Shown here: positions 1 to 5,026 of the stretch, piece after piece | How positions within the stretch are numbered: the stretch's first letter is position 1 | Layout: each line of letters opens with the position of its first letter | NCBI GenBank assembly: GCA_019752775.1 | Contig: JAIELU010000249.1 | Location: 1-7,574 of the forward strand | From: Campylobacterales bacterium | Lineage (GTDB): Bacteria > Campylobacterota > Campylobacteria > Campylobacterales > Arcobacteraceae | DNA: 7,574 nt | Direction: 5' to 3' | Notes under the pieces: generated by a model | Database searches by the model: none | What the model was told of the DNA's origin: nothing | Seen by the model: the letters and a program-made list of their open reading frames with translations, nothing else | Position numbers and translations under genes: made by a program

Positions 1-959
1 TTACACCTATTTTGGCAATAGGTATAAGTTATATTATAATTACATTATTTCTGTATATAAATAGTTATGAATTATTTGAGAAATATTTTAAACATTTTTT
101 AATATGGCCAATTATTATTATATTTATATCGTTATATTTTTCATATCAACTAACAAATTTCTTAGAAAAATCATTTTTAAAGTATCAAAACAAAATATTC
201 AATGATATTGAAGAAAACAAGAAAAAAGATTTAGTTCTTTTTCAACAATCAAAATTAGCAACAATAGGTGAATTACTATACAATATTTCCCACCAATGGA
301 GACAACCATTAAGTGTTATTACAACTATTGCAAGTGGAATAAAAGTTGAAAAAGAGTTAGGAATTAATGATGATTTAAAAGATATAGAAATGCTTGATGG
401 GATTTTAAAAAGTGCTAATTATCTTTCTCAAACAATCGAAGATTTTAGAGATTTTTATTCTCCTAATACTTCAAAAATTAATTTCTCAATAACTAAGTGT
501 ATAAATAAATGTACAAAGATTATAAGTCATCAATTTCTTAATAAAAATATAATAATAAAACAAGATATTCAAGAATCTAATATTTATGGTTTTGAACAAC
601 AATTGATTCAAGTATTACTTAATATTTTAAATAATTCTAGAGATATTTTTGAGAAAAAAGATTTATCACAAAGAATAATTTTCATAAAAACTTTTTTATC
701 AAATGATAGTATATCTATTACAATAAATGATAATGGAGGAGGAATTGATGAATCAAATCTTGAAAAGATTTTTCAACCTTATTTTACAACGAAACATCAA
801 TCAAAAGGAGTAGGTATTTCTTTGTATATGTCTTATCAAATAATAACTAAAAGTTTTAATGGTAATATACTTGTTAAAAATGATGAAATAAAATATTTAG
901 ATACAACATATATAGGTGCAAATTTTGAAATAATAATTCCATTAAATTTAGATAAATAA
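1..959 (+). CDS. Membrane sensor histidine kinase, C-terminal part (5' end outside window)
   Basis: The frame is open to the left edge, so the TTG at 12 is probably internal and the N-terminal sensor region is missing. Counting from that TTG, two hydrophobic stretches (about 3-17 and 30-47) look like the last membrane segments, followed by a charged linker. The H-box is SHQWRQPL with the phospho-acceptor His codon at 291-293. The ATPase domain follows: N-box near residues 200-210 (LLNILNNSRD), G1 box INDNGGGID (238-246), F-box IFQPYFTT (253-260) and G2 box KGVGISLYMS (265-274). By family knowledge it autophosphorylates on His and passes the phosphate to a response regulator, which is not in view. 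In the G2 box a Ser replaces the usual second Gly (GVGIS instead of GxGIG), which may weaken ATP-lid function. The signal sensed cannot be told. The gene ends with TAA and converges on the methyltransferase gene. Confidence 0.9.
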   Translation, partial: TPILAIGISYIIITLFLYINSYELFEKYFKHFLIWPIIIIFISLYFSYQLTNFLEKSFLKYQNKIFNDIEENKKKDLVLFQQSKLATIGELLYNISHQWRQPLSVITTIASGIKVEKELGINDDLKDIEMLDGILKSANYLSQTIEDFRDFYSPNTSKINFSITKCINKCTKIISHQFLNKNIIIKQDIQESNIYGFEQQLIQVLLNILNNSRDIFEKKDLSQRIIFIKTFLSNDSISITINDNGGGIDESNLEKIFQPYFTTKHQSKGVGISLYMSYQIITKSFNGNILVKNDEIKYLDTTYIGANFEIIIPLNLDK

Positions 960-985
960 GACTTAGAATCATTTTTTTTTGAAAG

Positions 986-1010
986 CGAAAGAAAACGAAA
1001 CTATACGAAA
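986..1010. repeat. Three CGAAA units at exact 10-base spacing
   Basis: CGAAA occurs at 986-990, 996-1000 and 1006-1010, so the copies lie on the same DNA face. The first two decamers differ at one base (GAAAGCGAAA and GAAAACGAAA). They lie in the short gap between the kinase and methyltransferase stop codons. This may be a small protein-binding array or chance in A-rich DNA. I see no terminator hairpin in this gap. Confidence 0.35.
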
Positions 1011-1011
1011 A

Positions 1012-1688
1012 TTATTTCTTAGCTTTTTCTTTGATTAGCTCTTTCACAAACTTTGAAAAGTTTTTAACTTTTAAATCTTTTAAGATCTCTTCTTCCTCTT
1101 TGGTTAAATAAATAGTTCTTCGTTTTCCTTTGATTTCTTTTTCTAAGTAAAAGTAATCATAAGCCTTATTATCTTTAAAATTAAGATTAATAAAAATGAT
1201 TGAACAATGAATAGCAACATTTGAAGCTTTAAAATATGAGGGTCTAGTTTTACTATTTTTGTAATATTGTATTTTTTTAAATCATCACTTCGATTTTTTG
1301 AATTATCTAAGATATAGTTTGGAACTATAAAAATGTGAGGTAAGTTTGGAAATAGTTTTAAACTATGCTCTAAAATTTGAAAAGATAAGAGATCTGAAAA
1401 TGGAGGATTAGAAACAATGCAATCAATGTCTAAATCTTCAAAATCTTCTTTAGTTGTTGTTAAAAAATCTTTACAAATGAACTTATTAAAATTGTTTTTA
1501 TAGTCATCTTCAATATCTAAACCAATTTTATTTTTAAAATAATAAGTTAAATTCCCTCTACTTGAACCTATATCTAACACATGTTTAAAAGCTTTTCTTT
1601 TTACTTTGTTATAGATAAACTTTGCTAATTGTAAAGGTGTTTCTATTACATCATCTTTTTTAAAATCATAATCACTAATATCATACAT
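1012..1688 (-). pseudogene. Small adenine-type DNA methyltransferase with ribbon-helix-helix-like tail, frameshifted
   Basis: From ATG 1688 the frame encodes TPLQLAKFI (residues 17-25), SAM motif I DIGSSRG (39-45), an acidic motif II end GLDIEDD (56-62) and catalytic SNPPF (93-97). The (N/D)PP(F/Y) signature marks amino-group methyltransferases, usually adenine-N6. In this frame translation ends at 1143 after an unconvincing tail. In the -1 frame the family-like continuation RPSYFKASN resumes at once and runs to TAA at 1012-1014. Adding one base, most simply in the A run read from 1251-1248 or 1260-1256, restores a 225-residue protein. Its last 37 residues or so (RRTIYLTKEEEEIL, then a second helix NFSKFVKELI) look like a ribbon-helix-helix DNA-binding fold. 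The target site is unknown and no partner restriction enzyme is visible. The RBS is weak. It is transcribed away from the three-gene cassette. Either a real inactivating frameshift or a sequencing error. Confidence 0.7.
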
Positions 1689-1721
1689 TTCTATAATCTT
1701 TTTTTATTTTATTTAATACAT

Positions 1722-1727
1722 TTTATA
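1722..1727 (-). promoter_or_regulatory. Possible -10 element of the methyltransferase promoter
   Basis: TATAAA reads on the minus strand at 1727-1722, about 34 bases before the ATG at 1688. No good -35 is seen, as is common in this phylum. The palindrome at 1738-1759 lies where the -35 region would be. Confidence 0.3.
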
Positions 1728-1737
1728 ACTAACTAAA

Positions 1738-1759
1738 TGTAATATTTAATTGTATTACA
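1738..1759. promoter_or_regulatory. Operator-like dyad TGTAATA-N8-TATTACA
   Basis: Two perfect 7-base arms (1738-1744 and 1753-1759) flank 8 bases, giving a 22-base dyad typical of a dimeric regulator site. It lies 50 bases upstream of the methyltransferase ATG and about 110 upstream of the divergent cassette, so it could control either. The binding protein is unknown. The ribbon-helix-helix-like tail of the neighbouring methyltransferase is one candidate, by inference only. Confidence 0.45.
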
Positions 1760-1820
1760 AAAATGCTTTTAAATATGCTAAAAAACGAACTAAATCAAAT
1801 CTTTTGCTTAAAATGAAGTC

Positions 1821-1844
1821 TATATAAAAAGTAATTTTTATATA
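1821..1844 (+). promoter_or_regulatory. Perfect 10-base inverted repeat before the three-gene cassette
   Basis: The arms TATATAAAAA (1821-1830) and TTTTTATATA (1835-1844) are exact reverse complements around GTAA. The repeat sits 26 bases before the ATG at 1871 and contains TATATA and overlaps TATACA, both possible -10 elements. It could be an operator over the promoter or a leader hairpin. All pairs are A-T, so an RNA hairpin would be only moderately stable. Confidence 0.45.
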
Positions 1845-1870
1845 CATATTTATAAATAAGGATTAAAAAA

Positions 1871-2287
1871 ATGGAAAGTAAATTAACACTTGATAGAGTT
1901 GAATATAGTTGTAAAGGTAACAATAAAACAATGATTTTTATTAAAAAAGATTTTTTAAATGAAGCTTTACAAAAAGCTACATTAAAACAAATCTTATTAC
2001 ATTTAGCAAATGTAATATTTGATAGTTCAAATCAAGACTTCTTCAAAAAACAAAGAGTAATAGCTTTAATAAACTTAGTAAAAAGTATTAGAGAAAATAT
2101 TGAAAATAAAAATGATATTTACTCTTTAAATTTAATTATTAGAAACCTTGAAGCCTATAAGAAAAATCAAAAATTAGGTGAAAATTATGTTTTAAATGAA
2201 GATATAGAAATTGTTATAACTACTCTTATTACATTAGCATTTTCAAATGGTTTTAATAAAATCTTAAAATCGTTATATATCAAGTAA
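1871..2287 (+). CDS. Hypothetical protein, 138 residues, first gene of three-gene cassette
   Basis: I do not recognise the family. The start is supported by AAGGA at 1858-1862, 8 bases before the ATG. The N-terminus (to about residue 25) alternates polar and hydrophobic residues like beta strands. The rest is mostly helical, with a middle rich in Lys and Asn (RENIENKNDIY) and a hydrophobic C-terminal stretch (EIVITTLITLAF, about 112-123) that is too broken by charges to be a clear membrane segment. There is no signal peptide and no cysteine pair or metal motif. It heads an operon with the next two genes, with only 13 bases to the second. Base composition is very AT-rich, like the integrase and unlike thrS, which fits an accessory origin. 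Confidence 0.75.
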   Translation: MESKLTLDRVEYSCKGNNKTMIFIKKDFLNEALQKATLKQILLHLANVIFDSSNQDFFKKQRVIALINLVKSIRENIENKNDIYSLNLIIRNLEAYKKNQKLGENYVLNEDIEIVITTLITLAFSNGFNKILKSLYIK

Positions 2288-2300
2288 TAAGGATATACAA

Positions 2301-2519
2301 ATGATTTTACTTATTATAGACTTATTACAAAAGTTTGATTATAGAGTTGATGAAACTAATATCAAAAGATTTTTAAAATCTTTGCAAAAATTAGAAGAAC
2401 ATCAACATCAAATATTTTTGGAAGATTTACAAAAAACTTTACAATTTTTTGAGGATAAAAAAAAGCAACAAGAACAAAAACTTTTAAATGATTTAAGAGA
2501 AAAAAATAGTGATAGATAA
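2301..2519 (+). CDS. Hypothetical small charged helical protein, 72 residues
   Basis: Family not recognised. AAGGA at 2289-2293 lies 7 bases before the ATG and overlaps the end of the preceding gene, so translation is likely coupled. After a short hydrophobic start (MILLIIDLL) the protein is almost wholly helical and charged. Residues about 27-70 are rich in Leu, Lys, Glu and Gln (EDKKKQQEQKLLNDL) and have a coiled-coil look. It has no cysteine and no visible catalytic motif. Its 3' end overlaps the next gene by 11 bases. It may be a structural or binding partner of the protein encoded next to it, which is also helical; that is inference. Confidence 0.7.
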   Translation: MILLIIDLLQKFDYRVDETNIKRFLKSLQKLEEHQHQIFLEDLQKTLQFFEDKKKQQEQKLLNDLREKNSDR

Positions 2520-2820
2520 TATCAATCCATTTAAACATTTAATAACCCTTAGTAATGAATTAAGTGCTATTAGATTACAAAAGGACTATTTAGTTCAATG
2601 TCAAAAGAATAATGCTCTTATAAGTGAATTATCAAAAGAGATTAAAGCTCTTGTTATTGTTCAAAAAGAATTAAAAGAAGATAGAGAAAGATTTATCAAA
2701 AAAGATAAATTTCTTTCTTCTCCTATTGAAAAAATTGATCTGGAATTGGAACTTTTGAAAAATCAAAAATCAATTATTATTGAAAATATGGATTTGCTTG
2801 ATTTTAAATTGGGGTTTTAA
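2509..2820 (+). CDS. Hypothetical helical coiled-coil-like protein, 103 residues, GTG start
   Basis: Family not recognised. The GTG at 2509 lies inside the end of the previous gene (11-base overlap) behind a purine-rich AAGAGA near 2495, which suggests translational coupling. No ATG occurs in frame until near the C-terminus. The product is almost entirely helical. Residues about 15-65 and 75-95 have Leu, Ile and Val at heptad-like spacing with many Lys and Glu (ELSKEIKALV, DLELELLKNQ). There is one cysteine near residue 31 (VQCQK), and no membrane segment or enzyme motif. It is the last gene of the cassette and converges on the integrase gene 60 bases away. Confidence 0.65.
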   Translation: MIDNINPFKHLITLSNELSAIRLQKDYLVQCQKNNALISELSKEIKALVIVQKELKEDRERFIKKDKFLSSPIEKIDLELELLKNQKSIIIENMDLLDFKLGF

Positions 2821-2873
2821 TCCTTTATTTTATAAAAAAATTTTTCAATAGCCTCTTCTAAAATATATAATAA

Positions 2874-2902
2874 ATAGTATTAAAAATTATATTTAATACT
2901 AT
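2874..2902 (-). terminator. AT-rich hairpin over the integrase stop codon
   Basis: The arms ATAGTATTAAA (2874-2884) and TTTAATACTAT (2892-2902) are perfect 11-base reverse complements around a 7-base loop. The hairpin covers the integrase stop codon (2880-2882). On the minus strand it is followed by a T-rich stretch, so it could end integrase transcription and block read-through from the convergent cassette. Only two of eleven pairs contain G-C, so efficiency is doubtful. Confidence 0.5.
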
Positions 2903-3947
2903 CAATTAACCTTTTTTTGTTTTTTAAGTCAAACCCTTTGCCATAACCAATTATAGTTAATTTTTTTGTGCCTTGTGTATGTCCCAAAATTGATTGAATT
3001 AGATTTATTTCACTTGGAAAATTGTTGATTAATTGGTTTGTAAAATTTGCTCTAAATGTGTGTGTTGTTTTCTTTTCTTCACTTTTAGGAATTTCTCGAT
3101 ATATATTTGCCAAAACAATTTTACTAAAACTTGAAACATTGTATTCTTTTCTTAAATTTTCAAAACCAAAATTTTTAAGAATATGCAAAATCTCTCTATG
3201 AATTGGAATTTCTCTTAAACCATTTTTACCTTTTCCAACTTCTAATTTTAAATAATTAATCCCATTTTTTATTAATATATTTTCGCTTTTTATATGAAAA
3301 AATTCATGAATTCTCATTCCTGTGTATAATAAAATTTTAAAAATATTTTTAGTATCTTCTCCAATTTTTACACTATCAAACAATTTTTTTAAATCATTTT
3401 CATCGAATAATTCTTTTACTTTTTCTTTTACAAATAAATCTTCTAATTCTTTTGCTTTGTTGTCTTTCAAGTGTTTTTTAAGTATTGCAAAATCTAAAAA
3501 GATTCTTAGATACATAATTTTTTCGTTTATAACCAAAGGACTTAAACCTTTTTCAATTAATGATTTTCTAAAATCTTTTAAGTTTTCTAATGTTATATCT
3601 TCAAGATTTTTAATATCAAAAAAGATTTTTAAATCGTTAAAAACTTGTTGCCACTTTGTCCAAGTAGTTTCTTTAACAATTTTTTGCGTTTCTTTTTCGT
3701 CTTCTTTTTTTTGTTTTATAAACAAAATTTCTAATTTTGCAAATGTTAATTGTAATTTATTATCTTCTATTTTTTTACTTGTTTCATCTATTTCATTTAA
3801 TATTTTTTCACTTTTTACAATATCTTTTTGTAAACAAGTTTTATTTATAATTGTTAAATGTTCTTCCAGTTCTTCATTAGTTTCGTATTCAAAAATATAA
3901 CTATAATCTCCATTTTGTAAAGTAAACATAAGTTCTCTAACTCCCAT
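2880..3947 (-). CDS. Tyrosine recombinase/phage-type integrase (real N-terminus lies further upstream)
   Basis: The C-terminal catalytic domain is complete. Numbered from ATG 3947 it has Arg212 in LLYTGMRIHE, a beta-hairpin Lys in VGKGKNGLREIPI (239 or 241), His296 and Arg299 in HTFRANF, His323 in ILGHTQG and nucleophile Tyr335 in GYGKGFDL. LGHTQG followed by YGKG is typical of proteobacterial phage and island integrases that carry a small N-terminal DUF6538-like segment. Residues about 97-165 form the helical core-binding domain. By family knowledge it cuts and rejoins att sites through a 3'-phosphotyrosine. The 355-residue form lacks the N-terminal segment, which is encoded in frame upstream (3948-4079) without a standard start codon. 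The gene lies directly downstream of rplT on the same strand and converges on the three-gene cassette, as expected of an integrase at the edge of its element. It is not XerH as I recall that sequence. Confidence 0.88.
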   Translation of the reverse strand: MGVRELMFTLQNGDYSYIFEYETNEELEEHLTIINKTCLQKDIVKSEKILNEIDETSKKIEDNKLQLTFAKLEILFIKQKKEDEKETQKIVKETTWTKWQQVFNDLKIFFDIKNLEDITLENLKDFRKSLIEKGLSPLVINEKIMYLRIFLDFAILKKHLKDNKAKELEDLFVKEKVKELFDENDLKKLFDSVKIGEDTKNIFKILLYTGMRIHEFFHIKSENILIKNGINYLKLEVGKGKNGLREIPIHREILHILKNFGFENLRKEYNVSSFSKIVLANIYREIPKSEEKKTTHTFRANFTNQLINNFPSEINLIQSILGHTQGTKKLTIIGYGKGFDLKNKKRLIDSIKYNF

Positions 3948-4081
3948 TTTATCGAATATCTTTTTTCTTTGTAATGCTATTTTAATACTCTTAGTAAATA
4001 AACTAACTCTATATAATTTATAGTTTAATCTTTTTCTATAATAGTAAGTATTATCTACTTTATAAAGATTTTTTGTATCAT
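3948..4081 (-). pseudogene. Integrase N-terminal segment, in frame but without a start codon
   Basis: Codons 4079-3948 continue the integrase frame without a stop and encode 44 residues that fit the N-terminus of this integrase type: NLYKVDNTYYYRKRLNY, then YRVSLFTKS and ALQRKKIFDK. No ATG, GTG or TTG occurs in this frame up to the rplT stop. ATG 4081-4079 begins MIQK in the neighbouring frame and meets TAG after eight codons. One extra A in the A6 run (4074-4069) would join it as MIQKNLYKVDN. So the start was lost by a one-base deletion, the read has an error there, or a rare start codon is used. Confidence 0.6.
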
Positions 4082-4113
4082 AGTTTTGGGAAATTGTATC
4101 ATAGTTTGGAAAA
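4073..4113. repeat. Imperfect tandem repeat, 21-base period, at integrase 5' end
   Basis: TTGTATCATAGTTT occurs at 4073-4086 and again at 4094-4107, each followed by similar G/A-rich bases. The 21-base period is two helical turns and seven codons. In the open integrase frame it reads NYDTISQ then NYDTKNL. It could be a pair of binding sites for integrase or an accessory factor, or a tandem duplication. Confidence 0.6.
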
Positions 4114-4172
4114 TAAGTTTTTAAAAGAGAGCTTAAATCGTTATAAACTCGAGATTTGGTAGTTTTGTGGTT

Positions 4173-4196
4173 AAAAAGAGAAAGAAGAAAATCTTC
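4173..4196 (-). terminator. Probable terminator of the rpmI-rplT operon
   Basis: On the minus strand GAAGA and TCTTC (4196-4184) form a 5-base stem with a 3-base loop, followed directly by TTTCTCTTTTT (4183-4173). It lies 28 bases after the rplT stop. The stem is short and weak. The same bases fall in the open frame continuous with the integrase. Confidence 0.5.
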
Positions 4197-4223
4197 TAAC
4201 CCTTTTTTAGTGTTTTTGCAAAT

Positions 4224-4580
4224 TTATTTTAGTGCAGCTTTAGCAGTTACTACTAAAGATGCAAATGCAGCAGAATCATTCATAGCCATATCAGCTAAGA
4301 TTTTTCTATCTAATTCAATTCCAGATAATCTTAATCCGTTCATGAATCTTGAGTAGTTAATATCATTTAATCTACAAGCTGCATTGATTCTTATGATCCA
4401 TAATTTTCTTATGTCTCTTTTTTTCTGTCTTCTATCTCTGAAAGCATAAACTAAAGATCTTTCTAATTGTTCTTTAGCTTTTCTAAAGTGTTTTCTTCTA
4501 CCACTAAAGAAACCTCTAGCAGCTTTTAATACTTTCTTATGTCTTCTTCTTCTAACAACACCAGTTTTAACTCTAGGCAT
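4224..4580 (-). CDS. rplT: 50S ribosomal protein L20
   Basis: Full-length L20 (118 residues). The basic N-terminal extension MPRVKTGVVRRRRHKKVLK and the RGFFSGRRKHFRKAKEQ region are diagnostic. They are followed by RDRRQKKRDIRKLWI and the globular RNA-binding domain NYSRFMNGL to the C-terminus. L20 binds 23S rRNA early and is needed for 50S assembly. In E. coli and Bacillus it also represses its own operon by binding mRNA structure; whether that holds here is unknown. The ATG lies behind AAAGGAAA. The gene follows rpmI after 102 bases that contain three stem-loops. Its stop codon is in the same frame as the integrase open frame downstream. Confidence 0.98.
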   Translation of the reverse strand: MPRVKTGVVRRRRHKKVLKAARGFFSGRRKHFRKAKEQLERSLVYAFRDRRQKKRDIRKLWIIRINAACRLNDINYSRFMNGLRLSGIELDRKILADMAMNDSAAFASLVVTAKAALK

Positions 4581-4619
4581 ATATATTTCCTTTCTTTACC
4601 ATTATTTTGAAATAAGGTG

Positions 4620-4634
4620 TCAGCAAAATGCTGA
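4620..4634 (-). promoter_or_regulatory. Stem-loop 1 in rpmI-rplT spacer
   Basis: TCAGCA and TGCTGA are perfect 6-base arms around 3 bases. This stem-loop lies closest to the rplT start, about 40 bases before it. It may protect or process the mRNA or help control rplT translation. Confidence 0.5.
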
Positions 4635-4639
4635 ACTTT

Positions 4640-4654
4640 TCCATCATCGATGGA
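4640..4654 (-). promoter_or_regulatory. Stem-loop 2 in rpmI-rplT spacer
   Basis: TCCATC and GATGGA are perfect 6-base arms around 3 bases. It is the same size as stem-loop 1 and exactly 20 bases from it. No T tract follows on the transcribed strand, so it is not a simple terminator. Confidence 0.5.
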
Positions 4655-4660
4655 GGGACA

Positions 4661-4684
4661 AATTACTTAAAAATTTAAGTAATT
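4661..4684 (-). promoter_or_regulatory. Stem-loop 3 at the rpmI stop codon
   Basis: AATTACTTAAA (4661-4671) and TTTAAGTAATT (4674-4684) are perfect 11-base arms that overlap the rpmI stop codon. Nearly all pairs are A-T. It could be a processing or pausing element between the two ribosomal genes. Confidence 0.5.
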
Positions 4685-4880
4685 ACGCTTTACATAAAGC
4701 TACAAGTATTCTACCAGCATCTGTTTTATGAACAGTTTTTGGTCCTCGTAGATTTCTTTTTCTTTTTTGTGTCATCTTAGTTAAGATATGGCTTCTAAAA
4801 GCTGATCCTCTTTTGATTGACCCGTTTTTCTTCACTTTAAATCTTTTTAAAGCGCCACTAACAGTTTTCATTTTTGGCAT
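4683..4880 (-). CDS. rpmI: 50S ribosomal protein L35
   Basis: This is a 65-residue L35 of usual length and very basic composition: MPKMKTVSGALKRFKV at the N-terminus, then GSAFRSHILTKMTQKRKRNL and a C-terminus near KTDAGRILVALCKA. It binds 23S rRNA in the large subunit. An ATG 39 bases upstream (4919) would add MYMKTQIYKEDSS, but L35 proteins begin MPKMKT and the near-perfect AAGGAGGA at 4888-4895 sits 7 bases before 4880, so 4880 is the start. It is co-transcribed with rplT, probably from the promoter at 4933-4960 as well as by read-through from infC. Confidence 0.97.
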   Translation of the reverse strand: MPKMKTVSGALKRFKVKKNGSIKRGSAFRSHILTKMTQKRKRNLRGPKTVHKTDAGRILVALCKA

Positions 4881-4887
4881 TGAAGAA

Positions 4888-4895
4888 TCCTCCTT
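4888..4895 (-). promoter_or_regulatory. Strong Shine-Dalgarno of rpmI
   Basis: AAGGAGGA reads on the minus strand, 7 bases before ATG 4880. It decides this start over the upstream in-frame ATG at 4919. Confidence 0.85.
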
Positions 4896-4932
4896 ATAAA
4901 TTTGCGTTTTCATATACATGAAAAAGTTTTGG

Positions 4933-4960
4933 ATTATACTTAAGAATTACTTATTGTAAG
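4933..4960 (-). promoter_or_regulatory. Probable sigma-70 promoter for rpmI-rplT
   Basis: On the minus strand a consensus TATAAT (4938-4933) is preceded, 16 bases away, by CTTACA (4960-4955), four of six matches to TTGACA. Transcription would begin near 4926, giving a leader of about 45 bases before the rpmI ATG. It lies between the terminator-like hairpin and rpmI, so the two ribosomal genes can be expressed apart from thrS-infC. Confidence 0.6.
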
Positions 4961-4984
4961 TTTAAAATTGGATTTATTTGAAGC

Positions 4985-5009
4985 AAAAGAAGAGTGAAAC
5001 TCTTCTTTT
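4985..5009 (-). terminator. Terminator or attenuator after infC
   Basis: AAAAGAAGAG (4985-4994) and CTCTTCTTTT (5000-5009) are perfect 10-base arms around a 5-base loop, 17 bases after the infC stop. The A/T ends of the stem give a T4 tract on either strand, so it can act in both directions. Partial termination here would lower ribosomal protein expression from the thrS-infC transcript. Confidence 0.7.
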
Positions 5010-5026
5010 ATTTGGAGTGAAATTTA

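Noticed and set aside
1245..1262. Programmed -1 frameshift in the methyltransferase
   Set aside because: The tRNAs would not re-pair well at either A run and no downstream stimulator is evident; mutation or read error is simpler.
3322..3900. Plus-strand open frame of 192 codons
   Set aside because: It lies wholly opposite the integrase, whose catalytic motifs are clear; the Ser/Phe-rich product is the antisense of Lys-rich coding.
4140..4223. Protein-like open codons before the integrase (including LEDFLLSLF) as a distinct gene
   Set aside because: No start codon, and it overlaps the probable rplT terminator; it could be a remnant but I cannot support a gene.
4060..4223. tRNA gene as the integration target next to the integrase
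   Set aside because: I could not fold a cloverleaf or find a T-loop on either strand.
4156..4356. Plus-strand open frame of 66 codons
   Set aside because: Mostly antisense to rplT, with no start signal or family likeness.
4881..4919. N-terminal extension of L35 from the ATG at 4919
   Set aside because: L35 proteins begin at MPKMKT and the strong Shine-Dalgarno lies inside the extension.
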